Source: an uncultured Clostridium sp. (GTDB lineage: Bacteria; Bacillota; Clostridia; TANB77; CAG-508). From it: a stretch of 33,278 bases of DNA. Every line of letters begins with the position of its first letter. Position 1 is the first letter of the stretch. The position numbers were made by a program, and so were the translations under genes. Shown one piece after another: positions 1 through 8,094 of this stretch. The notes under the pieces are model-generated. The model searched no databases and was not told the origin of the DNA. It was given only the letters and a program-made list of their open reading frames with translations. The stretch spans positions 1-33,278 of the forward strand of contig CANOPF010000013.1 in NCBI GenBank assembly GCA_947568535.1, read 5' to 3'.

Positions 1-45
1 TACTTCTTCCTCATAATTATTACTTGTTATTTTTAATACACTCAT
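1..45 (-). CDS. trxA: thioredoxin, N-terminal 15 codons (partial)
   Basis: Seen: an ATG at 43-45 on the minus strand opens a frame reading MSVLKITSNNYEEEV that runs off the left edge. An AGGAGG ribosome site lies 6-7 bases upstream. Known: MS(V)LxxTxxNFEEEV is the usual start of clostridial thioredoxin, and trxB-trxA pairs are common. Inferred: this is thioredoxin, the electron acceptor of the reductase encoded 40 bp upstream, in the same transcript. The CxxC active site lies outside the window, so the call rests on the N-terminus and the neighbour. Confidence 0.7.
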   Translation of the reverse strand, partial: MSVLKITSNNYEEEV

Positions 46-84
46 TTTTCTTCCTCCTATTATTTATTATATACCTTTTTCTTC

Positions 85-958
85 TCAATTATTATGGTTT
101 ATTTCTCTTACATATTGAATAACTTGCATTCCTGCTTTTGCCCCCTCATATACAGCTTTAGCAATCTGTAATAATCCTCCTGTACAATCTCCGCAAGCAT
201 AAATTCCTTTAATGTTTGTTTCCATTTTTTCATTTATGATAATATTATCTTTTCCGTGTTATCATTCCTAATTTTTTAGCAAATTCTCTGTACCCTGCCA
301 TTCCTTGAGCAATGAAAATACCTTCTGCTTTTATTCTACTTCCATCTTTAAATTGAATCTCTTCTACTTTCTCTTCCCCTTTAATGGCTTCTATTTCTTT
401 TGTCTCTATTGTTACATTATCTGCTCTAAATTCTGGTGCCTTTTCACCATTAGTTAAAATGGTTATCTTTTCTGCTAAATTTATTAATTCGTTTACTTCT
501 GCAATCGCATAATTTCCACTTCCCATAACGGCTACTTCTTTGTTTTTATAAAAGAATCCATCACATATGGCACAATAACTTACCCCTTTTCCTTCAAACC
601 TTTCAATCTCTTTTATATTTGGCTTATTCTTTTTATTGCCAGTGGCTAAAATAATGGATTTTGTTTCATACTGCTGTTTCTCTGTCATAATTTTAAATCC
701 ATTTCTTAATATTTCTATGTTAACTACTTCTTCTTTTTTTACCTCAGTTCCTACATTTTTTGCCTGTTGAATCCCTGTTTCATATAACTGTTTTCCCGAA
801 ATCCCATCCTCAAATCCATAATAATTTTGAATTTGATTTGTCTTCTCCAAGGCTGATTCTTCCTGATATAAAATGAGTGTTTTTAAATTTGCTCTACTGG
901 TATACAAACTTGCTGAAACACCAGCTGGTCCACTACCTAAGATAATGACATCATACAT
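85..958 (-). CDS. trxB: thioredoxin reductase, interrupted by a +1 frameshift at CGG
   Basis: FAD flavoprotein that reduces thioredoxin. The start has a GGGAGG ribosome site. Seen: FAD-binding GSGPAG near residue 8, redox pair CAIC followed by DG near residue 132, a second dinucleotide fold GSGNYA near residue 148, and the C-terminal FAD motif GIYACGDC. The zero frame stops at 245-247 after 237 codons. The rest (ending at 85-87) is in the next frame and resumes exactly if the C at 256 is skipped: ITR-KR-stop becomes ITGKDNIII. The joined product is 290 residues, close to family length. The second nucleotide-binding domain lacks the HRRxxxR motif of NADPH-dependent enzymes (it reads LTNGEKAPEF), so the electron donor is uncertain; some clostridial relatives use ferredoxin. 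Apart from the single extra base there is no sign of decay. Confidence 0.9.
251..259 (-). other. +1 frameshift site ACA-CGG-AAA in trxB
   Basis: Read on the minus strand, zero frame is ATA ACA CGG AAA AGA TAA. Skipping the C at 256 gives ATA ACA GGA AAA GAT AAT and restores TrxB from Gly235 onward. The stop is two codons beyond CGG. The site has the same form as those in relA and uvrA. Confidence 0.8.
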
Positions 959-1047
959 ATTTTTCCTCCCTTCTTACTCTGGTAAGGCTGTCCTATTTTC
1001 TTGTACAAGCATTTACCTCTTCATTCTCATCTCCATTTCATCTCCAG

Positions 1048-1095
1048 GCAATAAAAGAATATATACAAGGTGTAATTTCTCGGTTCTTTTATTGC
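1048..1095 (-). promoter_or_regulatory. perfect 12-bp hairpin in the trxB leader
   Basis: Arms 1048-1059 and 1084-1095 are perfect reverse complements (GCAATAAAAGAA / TTCTTTTATTGC) around a 24-base loop. No U-run follows on the minus strand, so it is not a simple terminator. It sits in a leader of about 165 bases between the predicted trxB start site (near 1123) and the trxB start codon. I do not recognise a known riboswitch or T-box in it; a structured regulatory leader is inferred. Confidence 0.45.
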
Positions 1096-1129
1096 TTGAA
1101 AATAAAATGGAACAAAAATTACTTTTCAC

Positions 1130-1158
1130 ATTATAACACTTTTTTGTCAGTTTAGCAA
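1130..1158 (-). promoter_or_regulatory. sigma-A-type promoter for trxB-trxA
   Basis: On the minus strand TTGCTA, a 17-base spacer and TATAAT (1130-1135), with an extended TG one base before the -10. The -35 begins right after the gerQ stop codon, giving trxB its own promoter separate from the spore genes. Confidence 0.55.
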
Positions 1159-1497
1159 TCAATAATAATGATATCGATTATTTGTCATTGAACCATAAAT
1201 TCCACTAGTAGAAATAGTGATAAATTTAATGGAATAAATATCACAATAGACTAAACTATCATTTTCAAAAGAACGTAATAAAATATAACTTGCTCCCACA
1301 TCTTCTAATATTCCTATTCTATCAACTAGATTATTTGTACCAATTAAAAATTCTACTCTCATTAGTTTTCCTATTTGTTCTCTTAAAAATGCAGGTGTAT
1401 AAATTGGATTCGTTAAAATCTCTGGTGAATTTTGATTAACTTCCACCTGTCTATTTTGTCTTGTACCTGCTCTCTCTTCTGAATTTGGCATATTCAT
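1159..1497 (-). CDS. gerQ: spore coat protein GerQ-like
   Basis: 112 residues. Seen: a polar N-terminal 30 residues rich in N, Q and E, then a compact domain with LREQIGKLMRVEFLIGTN, GILEDVGASYILLR and CDIYSIKFITI. Known: Bacillus GerQ (YwdL) is a coat protein with this strand pattern, and it is required for CwlJ to function in the spore. The gene directly upstream (9 bp away, same strand) encodes a CwlJ-type hydrolase, so the functional pair is preserved. A ribosome site (AGGAGG) lies just before the ATG. Inferred role: locating or protecting the cortex hydrolase in the spore coat. The family call rests on the domain pattern plus the neighbour. Confidence 0.8.
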   Translation of the reverse strand: MNMPNSEERAGTRQNRQVEVNQNSPEILTNPIYTPAFLREQIGKLMRVEFLIGTNNLVDRIGILEDVGASYILLRSFENDSLVYCDIYSIKFITISTSGIYGSMTNNRYHYY

Positions 1498-1505
1498 TTC
1501 CTCCT

Positions 1506-1952
1506 TTACGTTTGTGAATATTTACTTGTTGGACGATAAAAACAGTGTTCTCCTAATCTAGTATGAAATGTTCCTGAACCATTATTAGGAAAAGTAGAAC
1601 TACAAGTTGGTCGAAATGGATTCAAATACCATAAACAATTTCCTATTTCATTTAATCGATTACCTGCTAATGCCCAATCTGCTATAGAATAGTGAACCTC
1701 TGTTGGTGTCATATTATAAATATTTTGTGGATTATATTGATTTCTTATGGTTTCTCTAGCACAATCAAATTGCCCTTGTTGAAAAATAATATTACGAATA
1801 TTCCCTCCTTGTGAAACTCTAGCATATTCTCCTTCTATACTATTGACTCGATTCATGGTAACAGAAGCAACTGCTTTCATGCCATTATCTCCTTCTCCCC
1901 CTGCTTCACATTGTACAATCCTTGCTAATAATTCTCGATCTGAATACGCCAT
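1506..1952 (-). CDS. cwlJ: spore cortex-lytic cell wall hydrolase (SleB/CwlJ family)
   Basis: 148 residues, a single Hydrolase_2 domain. Seen: DRELLARIVQCEAGGEG with the likely catalytic Glu16, then GMKAVASVTMNRV, and the later NCLWYLNP block. No signal peptide and no peptidoglycan-binding domain, as in CwlJ and unlike SleB. Known: CwlJ degrades spore cortex peptidoglycan during germination and depends on GerQ, which is encoded immediately downstream. The ribosome site is AGGAGGTGA. A sporulation-type -10 lies just upstream. Inferred: made in the mother cell and placed in the coat. Confidence 0.88.
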   Translation of the reverse strand: MAYSDRELLARIVQCEAGGEGDNGMKAVASVTMNRVNSIEGEYARVSQGGNIRNIIFQQGQFDCARETIRNQYNPQNIYNMTPTEVHYSIADWALAGNRLNEIGNCLWYLNPFRPTCSSTFPNNGSGTFHTRLGEHCFYRPTSKYSQT

Positions 1953-1974
1953 AAAAAATCACCTCCTATTTTTA

Positions 1975-2001
1975 TATCTTATGAAGTATTTGGTGATTTG
2001 T
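1975..2001 (-). promoter_or_regulatory. possible mother-cell sporulation promoter of cwlJ-gerQ
   Basis: The minus strand has CATAAGATA (1975-1983), which fits the sigma-K -10 pattern CATAnnnTA, with AC 16 bases upstream (2000-2001). The gene function fits mother-cell control, but the -35 is very short and the match could be chance. Confidence 0.35.
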
Positions 2002-2055
2002 TTCATCATCTATTTATTTTTTTTTATTTATGTTATAATGAAATTGGTGATTTTA

Positions 2056-2562
2056 ATGAAAGTTTTATTTAAAAATACAACTCAATACACAGAATCTGTT
2101 TATGAAACATTTCTTATGTTCCATCATGAAAAATATAAATTTTCTTATCTAACATATACCATTATTGTAGTAGGATTGTTATTATTTAGTTTGATTCTAC
2201 AAGTGAGCTATCATAATTTTAGTCTTGCTATTTTATTTTGTTGTGGAATAACTTTGTTTATTCTTTGGAGACTTTTCCATCCTATTTCTGAAATTGCTAA
2301 AGAATATGAAAGTGATAAAATTCAAGAAGAAAAAGAATTTACCTTTACATTTTATGATCAATTCTTTACGGTTGAAGACAAAAAAGAAATCGCTCAATTC
2401 AAATATCATTACTTACATAAAATCTTTGAAACTAAGGATTTCTTTTATTTATATATTGATAAAACACATGCTTTTTTATTAGACAAGTCTAAATTTCAAT
2501 TTGGTTCTAACTTTTCTGCTTTTATCCAGAAAAAATGTTGGTGGAATTTTAGGTTGTTTTGA
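2056..2562 (+). CDS. YcxB-like membrane protein
   Basis: About 168 residues from ATG 2056; in-frame ATGs at 1981 and 2038 are alternatives. Start 2056 is preferred because a TATAAT lies at 2034-2039 and GGTGA at 2046-2050. Seen: a charged N-terminus with TTQYTESVYETFLMFHH, two hydrophobic helices (TYTIIVVGLLLFSLILQ and FSLAILFCCGITLFILW), then a cytoplasmic beta-rich part with FTFYDQFFTV and YHYLHKIFETKDFFYLYID ... HAFLLDKSKF. This order is characteristic of the YcxB-like family, whose function is unknown. Its 3' end overlaps the convergent pilin-like gene by 14 bp. Confidence 0.65.
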   Translation: MKVLFKNTTQYTESVYETFLMFHHEKYKFSYLTYTIIVVGLLLFSLILQVSYHNFSLAILFCCGITLFILWRLFHPISEIAKEYESDKIQEEKEFTFTFYDQFFTVEDKKEIAQFKYHYLHKIFETKDFFYLYIDKTHAFLLDKSKFQFGSNFSAFIQKKCWWNFRLF

Positions 2563-3865
2563 TATAAAGAATTGGTCTAAACGATGTCCTAACTCCCAAA
2601 TTACTATAAGCATATGTCGTACGTTGTTCCACTCTATGACCACTTCCATACCAAGCTCCTCTTTCTACGTTATCAGAGCTATTCACATCCCCTTCCGTTG
2701 TCCATTCTCTGACATTTCCTCCCATATCATAGATATTACACTTTACATCTTCTGGGTCTTGTGCTGTTTTCATCGGCTCCGTTCTTTGTGTCCCTACTTG
2801 TTGCGAATATTTTGCATCAGAAAAATTTTGTATATACACAATAGCTGTATCCCACGCATAACTATTCATTAAATCACTTTCAATCATTGAATTGTCTGCG
2901 TACATATCTCTACTTTTTGTTGCCGCTATACTATAAGTAACATAATTATATACATATTGGCCTGCTTTACATACCATAGTACTCTCTAAATTGGATCGAG
3001 GATTCCTATCTATACTCGCATCTGAATCTCCTGCCTCATATCTCCCTATATAGTAGCCTCCACATTTACTAACACTTTGTTTGAATTGACTCAAATTTTT
3101 AGCTACTGGTTTACCATTATAGTAATCATATTCTCGAACAGTAGTAGTAGAACCATTACCCATATCAGCAAAAATATCTTCTTCATTACATGGAGTTGCT
3201 TCACCATTAGGATAAGAAAATGTATATCGATTTAATTCTATTGTTTTTTTCTCTCCTGTTGCATTACTAATATTTCCTACTGGTATCCATACAAACTGGC
3301 TACCTTTGGTTGTCTGGTAATTCACATCCTCAATGACTACCCCTTCAGTTACATTAACAGCAGAATCTTCTGCTATTTTAAATCCACCTGGTACGCTCAC
3401 TTTATTACCATAACTATCTTTTAATTCAGTATTATTAGTAAATATTGTTCCTGCTCTTTTTTCACTGGCTACTGTTCCTGATTCTTCTTGCTTTGGCTGA
3501 TACTTGTCCAACTTGCCTGTAATCATATATGAATTTTCTCCTATTATAACTGTAATATCACCACTTTCTCCTATTCTTACTTCATTCTCCTTAAAGGAAC
3601 TATTAATTTCTTCTTTTACTTGTTCTAAAGTAGGATTTCTATACTTTTGCTCTGCTTTTAGAATAGCTATTTCAATTTGTTCTTCAATCCCCTTTTGTTC
3701 TACTGCATTTTTAGCATCCTTTGCTTCCTTTATCATACTCTTATCACTACGTAAAGTTGAAAAAGTTATCGTGGCTAAAATGGTAAGAATAATAACGGTA
3801 ATAGCTAGTGTCACTAAAGTAACTCCCTTATTTGAATGATTATCTTGTTTTTGCTTTTCCTTCAT
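2549..3865 (-). CDS. pilin-like protein with C-terminal FGE/C-type-lectin fold
   Basis: 438 residues. Seen: residues about 12-38 form a prepilin-like stretch (NKG followed by VTLVTLAITVIILTILA) with the usual +5 Glu replaced by Thr; then a charged helix; then, from about 195, a formylglycine-generating-enzyme-like domain with FVWIPVG, GGYYIGRYEAGDS, NIYDMGGNVREWTTE and the closing GVRTSFRPILYIK. Known: this combination is frequent in gut clostridia, and the same fold carries the variable region in diversity-generating retroelement targets. Inferred: a surface protein processed by a prepilin peptidase and displaying a ligand-binding domain, not a sulfatase-activating enzyme. The start has an AGGAAA ribosome site. 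No reverse transcriptase is in the window. Confidence 0.75.
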   Translation of the reverse strand: MKEKQKQDNHSNKGVTLVTLAITVIILTILATITFSTLRSDKSMIKEAKDAKNAVEQKGIEEQIEIAILKAEQKYRNPTLEQVKEEINSSFKENEVRIGESGDITVIIGENSYMITGKLDKYQPKQEESGTVASEKRAGTIFTNNTELKDSYGNKVSVPGGFKIAEDSAVNVTEGVVIEDVNYQTTKGSQFVWIPVGNISNATGEKKTIELNRYTFSYPNGEATPCNEEDIFADMGNGSTTTVREYDYYNGKPVAKNLSQFKQSVSKCGGYYIGRYEAGDSDASIDRNPRSNLESTMVCKAGQYVYNYVTYSIAATKSRDMYADNSMIESDLMNSYAWDTAIVYIQNFSDAKYSQQVGTQRTEPMKTAQDPEDVKCNIYDMGGNVREWTTEGDVNSSDNVERGAWYGSGHRVEQRTTYAYSNLGVRTSFRPILYIKTT

Positions 3866-3940
3866 TTTTTTCCTTTCTCCTTTCTCTTCTTATGTTCCTC
3901 TTTTACCTTCTTGGTTATTCCTTACTAATTGGATATTTTT

Positions 3941-3969
3941 ACTATACTATAACTTTTTATTTTTAGCAA
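3941..3969 (-). promoter_or_regulatory. promoter of the pilin-like/FGE gene
   Basis: Minus strand TTGCTA (3964-3969), 17-base spacer, TATAGT (3941-3946), about 75 bases before the start codon. Confidence 0.4.
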
Positions 3970-4007
3970 TACTTTTTTTCAATTTTTATCTTTTGTCAAA
4001 AAAATGT

Positions 4008-4035
4008 TTGACTTTTTATTTTTTTGTGATATAAT
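4008..4035 (+). promoter_or_regulatory. promoter of the radical-SAM/DUF4130 pair
   Basis: TTGACT (4008-4013), 16-base spacer, TATAAT (4030-4035) preceded by an extended TG at 4027-4028. The best sigma-A-type match I saw in the window. Confidence 0.65.
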
Positions 4036-4071
4036 AAAACAAATAAATGTTTGTGAATAAGGATAAATAAA

Positions 4072-5370
4072 ATGGATATTTTCGATAAATTAAAAATTTT
4101 AGCAGATTCTGCAAAATATGATGCTTCTTGCAGTTCTAGCGGAAGTAAGAGAACCAATCAAAATAAAGGAATAGGAAATGGGCATGTCTCTGGTATTTGT
4201 CATAGTTGGGGAGCTGATGGAAGATGTATCTCCTTACTAAAATTACTCTTTAGTAATTGTTGTCTTTATGATTGTAAATATTGTATTAATCGTTGTACCA
4301 ATACTATTAAAAGAGCTACTTTTACACCAAGAGAAGTTGCTGATTTAACCATTAACTTTTATAAAAGAAATTATATTGAAGGACTTTTTTTAAGTTCTGC
4401 GGTTATCCAATCTCCTGATCATACCATGGAACTTTTAATACAAACCATTTCTATTTTGCGAAACGAATACCATTTTAATGGATACATTCATGCTAAAACC
4501 ATACCTGGATGTAGCCAAGAACTAATTGACCAATTAGGTGTTTTAGTCGATCGACTTAGTATTAATATTGAGCTTCCTTCTTATGATAGTTTAAAACTAC
4601 TTGCTCCACAAAAAGAAAAAAATGGTATTGTCAAACCAATGACTTATATTGCTAATACCATCAAAATAAATCAACAAGAAAAAAGCAAAAAGAAACCCAA
4701 TTTTGTTCCTGCTGGACAAACCACACAATTAATAGTAGGCGCTACATCAGAAAGTGATCTGAAAATTTTAAAACTTTCTGAACAATTATATCAAAAATTA
4801 AATTTAAAAAGAGTATATTATTCTGCCTATGTTAGTGTCAATCAAGATAAAAACTTACCAACCTTAGCCTCCCCACCTTTACTTCGTGAAAATAGACTAT
4901 ACCAAGCAGATTGGTTACTTCGATTTTATGGATTTAAGGCAAAAGAACTATTAAATGAAGCCCATCCCAATTTCAACCATGTCTTAGATCCCAAATGTGA
5001 TTGGGCACTACGAAACCTAGACAAATTTCCTATTGAAATTAATACTGCCGATTATTTCACTTTGTTACGCATACCTGGAATTGGCATTATTTCTGCCAAA
5101 AAAATAATACGAGCAAGACGTGAATTTTTGTTAGATTTTGATGCCTTAAAGAAACTTGGTGTAACCTTAAAAAGAGCAAAATATTTCATTACTTGTAAAG
5201 GAAAATATAATACTTCCATCTATCAATTTACCCCTCATTTTATTGAAACAAATCTAATTGCTCAAGAAAGAAATCTTTTACCTAAACCACACTTTGAACA
5301 ATTATCTATTTTTGATACTTTAGCACCAACAAAGGAGGATAAAATAAAATGTCTAACTGGAAATTTATAA
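4072..5370 (+). CDS. putative DNA modification/repair radical SAM protein
   Basis: 432 residues. Seen: radical-SAM cluster motif C64-x3-C68-x2-C71 (CLYDCKYC) with extra nearby cysteines, a TIM-barrel-like middle, and a C-terminal helix-hairpin-helix (INTADYFTLLRIPGIGIISAKKIIRARR split around residues 325-352) typical of DNA binding. Known: this architecture is the radical-SAM family linked to uracil-DNA glycosylase and DUF4130 proteins; the reaction is not established. The next gene starts 22 bases before this one ends and encodes the DUF4130 partner, so they are translationally coupled. Inferred role: a DNA lesion or modified-base reaction. Confidence 0.82.
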   Translation: MDIFDKLKILADSAKYDASCSSSGSKRTNQNKGIGNGHVSGICHSWGADGRCISLLKLLFSNCCLYDCKYCINRCTNTIKRATFTPREVADLTINFYKRNYIEGLFLSSAVIQSPDHTMELLIQTISILRNEYHFNGYIHAKTIPGCSQELIDQLGVLVDRLSINIELPSYDSLKLLAPQKEKNGIVKPMTYIANTIKINQQEKSKKKPNFVPAGQTTQLIVGATSESDLKILKLSEQLYQKLNLKRVYYSAYVSVNQDKNLPTLASPPLLRENRLYQADWLLRFYGFKAKELLNEAHPNFNHVLDPKCDWALRNLDKFPIEINTADYFTLLRIPGIGIISAKKIIRARREFLLDFDALKKLGVTLKRAKYFITCKGKYNTSIYQFTPHFIETNLIAQERNLLPKPHFEQLSIFDTLAPTKEDKIKCLTGNL

Positions 5371-6107
5371 ATAAAACATATTTGTATGATGGTACTTTAG
5401 ATGGTTTTTTCACTATTGTTTTTCATTGTTATTCTACTAAAACCTTACCACAAAAAATATATACCCAAAAAAACTACATGATTAATTTTTTAGAACAAAC
5501 CTTAACCATTCATACTGATATAGAAAAAGCAAAACGAGTTTTTATAGGAATCGAAAAAAATATAGGCTATACAACACTTTATCATACTTACTATGCCTTT
5601 CTTTCAGAAGAAAAAAATAAAGAAATGTATTTGTTAAAATACCTATGTGATGGTTTTTCTATGGGACCTAAAATTAATCATAGACTAACACTCTCTTATG
5701 TACTTCATGTTATGAATATGAAAAAAAGAGTTTTTGGAGAATGTCATAGACTAAAAGGATTGGTACGTTTTCAAGAAGTGCAACAAAATCTATACTACGC
5801 TTCTATCCATCCAGATAACTGCATTATTGAACCCTTAGGTCATCATTTTATTAATCGTTTTCCAACACAAAATTTTATCCTACATGATAAAAATCGAAAT
5901 ATTTGTTTTTTATTTAACCAAAACGATTATCAGATTGTAGATTCAACCCATTTAAAAATCCCTGATATTTCTGAAGAAGAACAAAAATATCAGGAATTAT
6001 GGAAATTATTCTTTCATACGATTGCCATTCCTGAAAGAAAAAATACAAAATGTCAAAAGCAATATATGCCTAAAAAATATTGGAAAGATTTAATTGAACA
6101 TCCTTAG
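5349..6107 (+). CDS. DUF4130 family DNA metabolism protein, partner of the radical SAM protein
   Basis: 252 residues. Seen: YLYDGTLDGFFTIVFHCY at the start and later MKKRVFGECHRLKGLVRFQEV and YYASIHPDNCIIEPLGHHFINRFPTQNF split over residues 120-175, all characteristic of DUF4130. AGGAGG precedes the ATG inside the end of the upstream gene. Known: the family always travels with the radical-SAM protein, and many members carry a C-terminal uracil-DNA glycosylase domain. This protein ends soon after DUF4130, so no glycosylase is attached. The last 4 bp overlap the convergent dxr gene. Confidence 0.78.
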   Translation: MSNWKFINKTYLYDGTLDGFFTIVFHCYSTKTLPQKIYTQKNYMINFLEQTLTIHTDIEKAKRVFIGIEKNIGYTTLYHTYYAFLSEEKNKEMYLLKYLCDGFSMGPKINHRLTLSYVLHVMNMKKRVFGECHRLKGLVRFQEVQQNLYYASIHPDNCIIEPLGHHFINRFPTQNFILHDKNRNICFLFNQNDYQIVDSTHLKIPDISEEEQKYQELWKLFFHTIAIPERKNTKCQKQYMPKKYWKDLIEHP

Positions 6108-7243
6108 CCACCAATCATCTTTCTGGTTTCCTTTTTAATTTGATGATCTAAGGCTAAAATCTGGTCTACTGTATTTAATTCTATAGGCTTATGGTTGTCT
6201 AACATCTTTTTGATTCCTTTTGGAATTTGCGTATAGGTTATCTTTTTTTGTAAAAATGCATCTACCAAAACTTCATTAGCAGCATTTAATACCACTTGAT
6301 AACTATGTCCTTTTTTAATTGCTTCAAATGCTAATGCTAAACAGGCAAATTTTTCTAAATCTGGCTTTTCAAATGTCAATTGAGCAATGTCAAAAAGATC
6401 AATTTTTTCAATCGAATTGCTTAATCGATTTGGATAATTTAAAGCATAGGCTATTGGTATTTGCATAGATTTTGGTCCTAAATTTGCCATAATTGTTCCA
6501 TCTTCAAATTGAACCATAGAATGTACAATACTTTTTCTATGTACTACTACTTGTATTTGATTTGGCTCTACATCAAATAGCCATTTTGCCTCAATGACTT
6601 CAAATCCTTTATTCATCATTGTAGAAGAATCAATAGTTACTTTTGGGCCCATTTTCCAAGTTGGATGATTTAACGCTTGCTCTACTGTTATTTCATCAGT
6701 AATTTCTTGATCAAAAAATGGTCCTCCAGAAGCAGTTAATAATATCTTATCAATTTTATTGTGCTTTTCTCCTTGTAGACATTGCATAATTGCACTATGC
6801 TCACTATCAACGGTCAATAAAGTCGCTTGATTTTCTCTTGCTGTATCCATAATTAATTTTCCACCAGCTACTAATACTTCTTTATTCGCCAAGGCTACTG
6901 TTTTTCCATTTTTTATCATGTAATAGGTTGGTTTTAGTCCTGCTACACCGACTAAAGCAGATACAGCTATATCAAAATTTGTTAATTTAGCTATATCTTC
7001 CATACCTTGTTCACCAAAATAAACATGTAAATGTGGATATGCCTCTTGTAGTAAATTCGCATTTTCTTCTGCTTTAATATATACATTTTGAGGCTTAAAC
7101 TCTTCAATTTGTTCCTTTAACTTTTGTATGTTTTTTCCTGCTACTAAGGTAATTACTTCAAATAAATTGGGATTTTCTCTAATTACATTTAATGTGCTCT
7201 CACCTATAGAACCTGTTGACCCAAAAATAGCAACTTTTTTCAT
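6104..7243 (-). CDS. dxr: 1-deoxy-D-xylulose 5-phosphate reductoisomerase
   Basis: 379 residues, full length. Converts DXP to MEP with NADPH, the committed step of the non-mevalonate isoprenoid pathway in the cytoplasm. Seen: nucleotide-binding GSTGSIG at residues 8-14, ALANKEVLVAGG, the metal-binding DSEHSA near 147, SGGPF and a C-terminal helical domain with NAANEV. It is the last gene of a four-gene minus operon: its ATG overlaps the stop of the DUF4097 gene by 4 bp. In other Firmicutes dxr usually sits with cdsA or rseP, so this partnership is unusual. Confidence 0.95.
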   Translation of the reverse strand: MKKVAIFGSTGSIGESTLNVIRENPNLFEVITLVAGKNIQKLKEQIEEFKPQNVYIKAEENANLLQEAYPHLHVYFGEQGMEDIAKLTNFDIAVSALVGVAGLKPTYYMIKNGKTVALANKEVLVAGGKLIMDTARENQATLLTVDSEHSAIMQCLQGEKHNKIDKILLTASGGPFFDQEITDEITVEQALNHPTWKMGPKVTIDSSTMMNKGFEVIEAKWLFDVEPNQIQVVVHRKSIVHSMVQFEDGTIMANLGPKSMQIPIAYALNYPNRLSNSIEKIDLFDIAQLTFEKPDLEKFACLALAFEAIKKGHSYQVVLNAANEVLVDAFLQKKITYTQIPKGIKKMLDNHKPIELNTVDQILALDHQIKKETRKMIGG

Positions 7244-8094
7244 CTTTTTATCTCCTCTGCTTTAAAATCAACAATTGTTTCTCCTATTCCTGCCTCAATT
7301 TTAATCGATACTTCTCCCTTTCCTAACGTCTCGTTCTCCGAAATCTTTTGATGGTCGATAATTAATTGACCTAAACCTGTTTCTGCTTTTATTTGATAGT
7401 CATTTTTGTTTCCTATTAATTGCCAATCTACTTTTCCCATACCACAATTAATCTCTGCTTTTTTCATCACTTTACTAGTTAGGCTTAACTTACCTACACC
7501 ACCTTCTAACTTCATTTCCTCTACTTTAGCATAATCAATATTTGCTTCTCCTACTCCTGCTTTTATTTTTAAAGATTTAGCCAAAATTTCATCAATTTGA
7601 TATTTTCCTACTCCCATTTCTAAATCAATTTTATTAGCTTCCAAATATTCTATTTTAGTTTCATTTACACCTGTTTTTATATTAACTTCGTTAAATGCTA
7701 TATTTTCTGGTACAAAGATCATAACCTGTGGCTTTATCTCTTGCCAATCAAAGATACTCTTTTTCCATTCTTTATCTTCTATGATTAATGTATCTCCTTC
7801 TACCTTACACTGAAATTGTTGAGAAACATCAGAAACATCCACTTTTAATGTTTCCCCTTTTTGAATCATTAATTGACAAACACTTAAATCAATATCTAAA
7901 TTATTGATTGCAGAATATTCTTGTTCCCACTTTGTTATTTTAGTAGCATCATGACTATCATGAAACCATCCTATTCCTGCTGTGATACCAAAGATACCTG
8001 TAATCGTAAAAACAATTACACTAATAATCATTAAACATAAATAAATACCAAAAGCAACTGCTCCATATTTGATTATTTTTTGTAAAGAAGTCAT
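7240..8094 (-). CDS. membrane-anchored DUF4097-type beta-repeat protein
   Basis: 284 residues. Seen: a transmembrane helix at about residues 10-38, then many short repeating strands of the form IKxGVGEANIDY, MKLEGGVGKLSL and IKAEAGIG, building a beta-solenoid-like domain outside the membrane. Known: DUF4097 (putative adhesin) proteins are often encoded beside LiaF-type envelope-stress proteins, as here. ATGA overlaps couple it to both neighbours. Inferred: a sensor or effector at the cell envelope; the function is not known. Confidence 0.7.
   Translation of the reverse strand: MTSLQKIIKYGAVAFGIYLCLMIISVIVFTITGIFGITAGIGWFHDSHDATKITKWEQEYSAINNLDIDLSVCQLMIQKGETLKVDVSDVSQQFQCKVEGDTLIIEDKEWKKSIFDWQEIKPQVMIFVPENIAFNEVNIKTGVNETKIEYLEANKIDLEMGVGKYQIDEILAKSLKIKAGVGEANIDYAKVEEMKLEGGVGKLSLTSKVMKKAEINCGMGKVDWQLIGNKNDYQIKAETGLGQLIIDHQKISENETLGKGEVSIKIEAGIGETIVDFKAEEIKR

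Noticed and set aside
245..260. An extra A in the AAAA runs as the cause of the trxB and relA shifts
   Set aside because: It gives the frame but the wrong residues (TRK instead of TGK/TGR) and does not apply to the second uvrA site; removing C explains all four and restores the conserved Gly.
960..1135. T-box or known riboswitch upstream of trxB
   Set aside because: No T-box sequence and no riboswitch core that I recognise; only an unassigned hairpin.
1843..2055. Extension of the YcxB-like gene to a start near 1843
   Set aside because: It would run through the cwlJ start and ribosome site on the other strand and gives a non-family N-terminus; the internal ATG fits better.
3504..3839. Open frames opposite the pilin-like gene and similar frames opposite relA, uvrA, fhs and the HTH gene
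   Set aside because: They are antisense shadows with no ribosome sites and low-complexity hydrophobic content.
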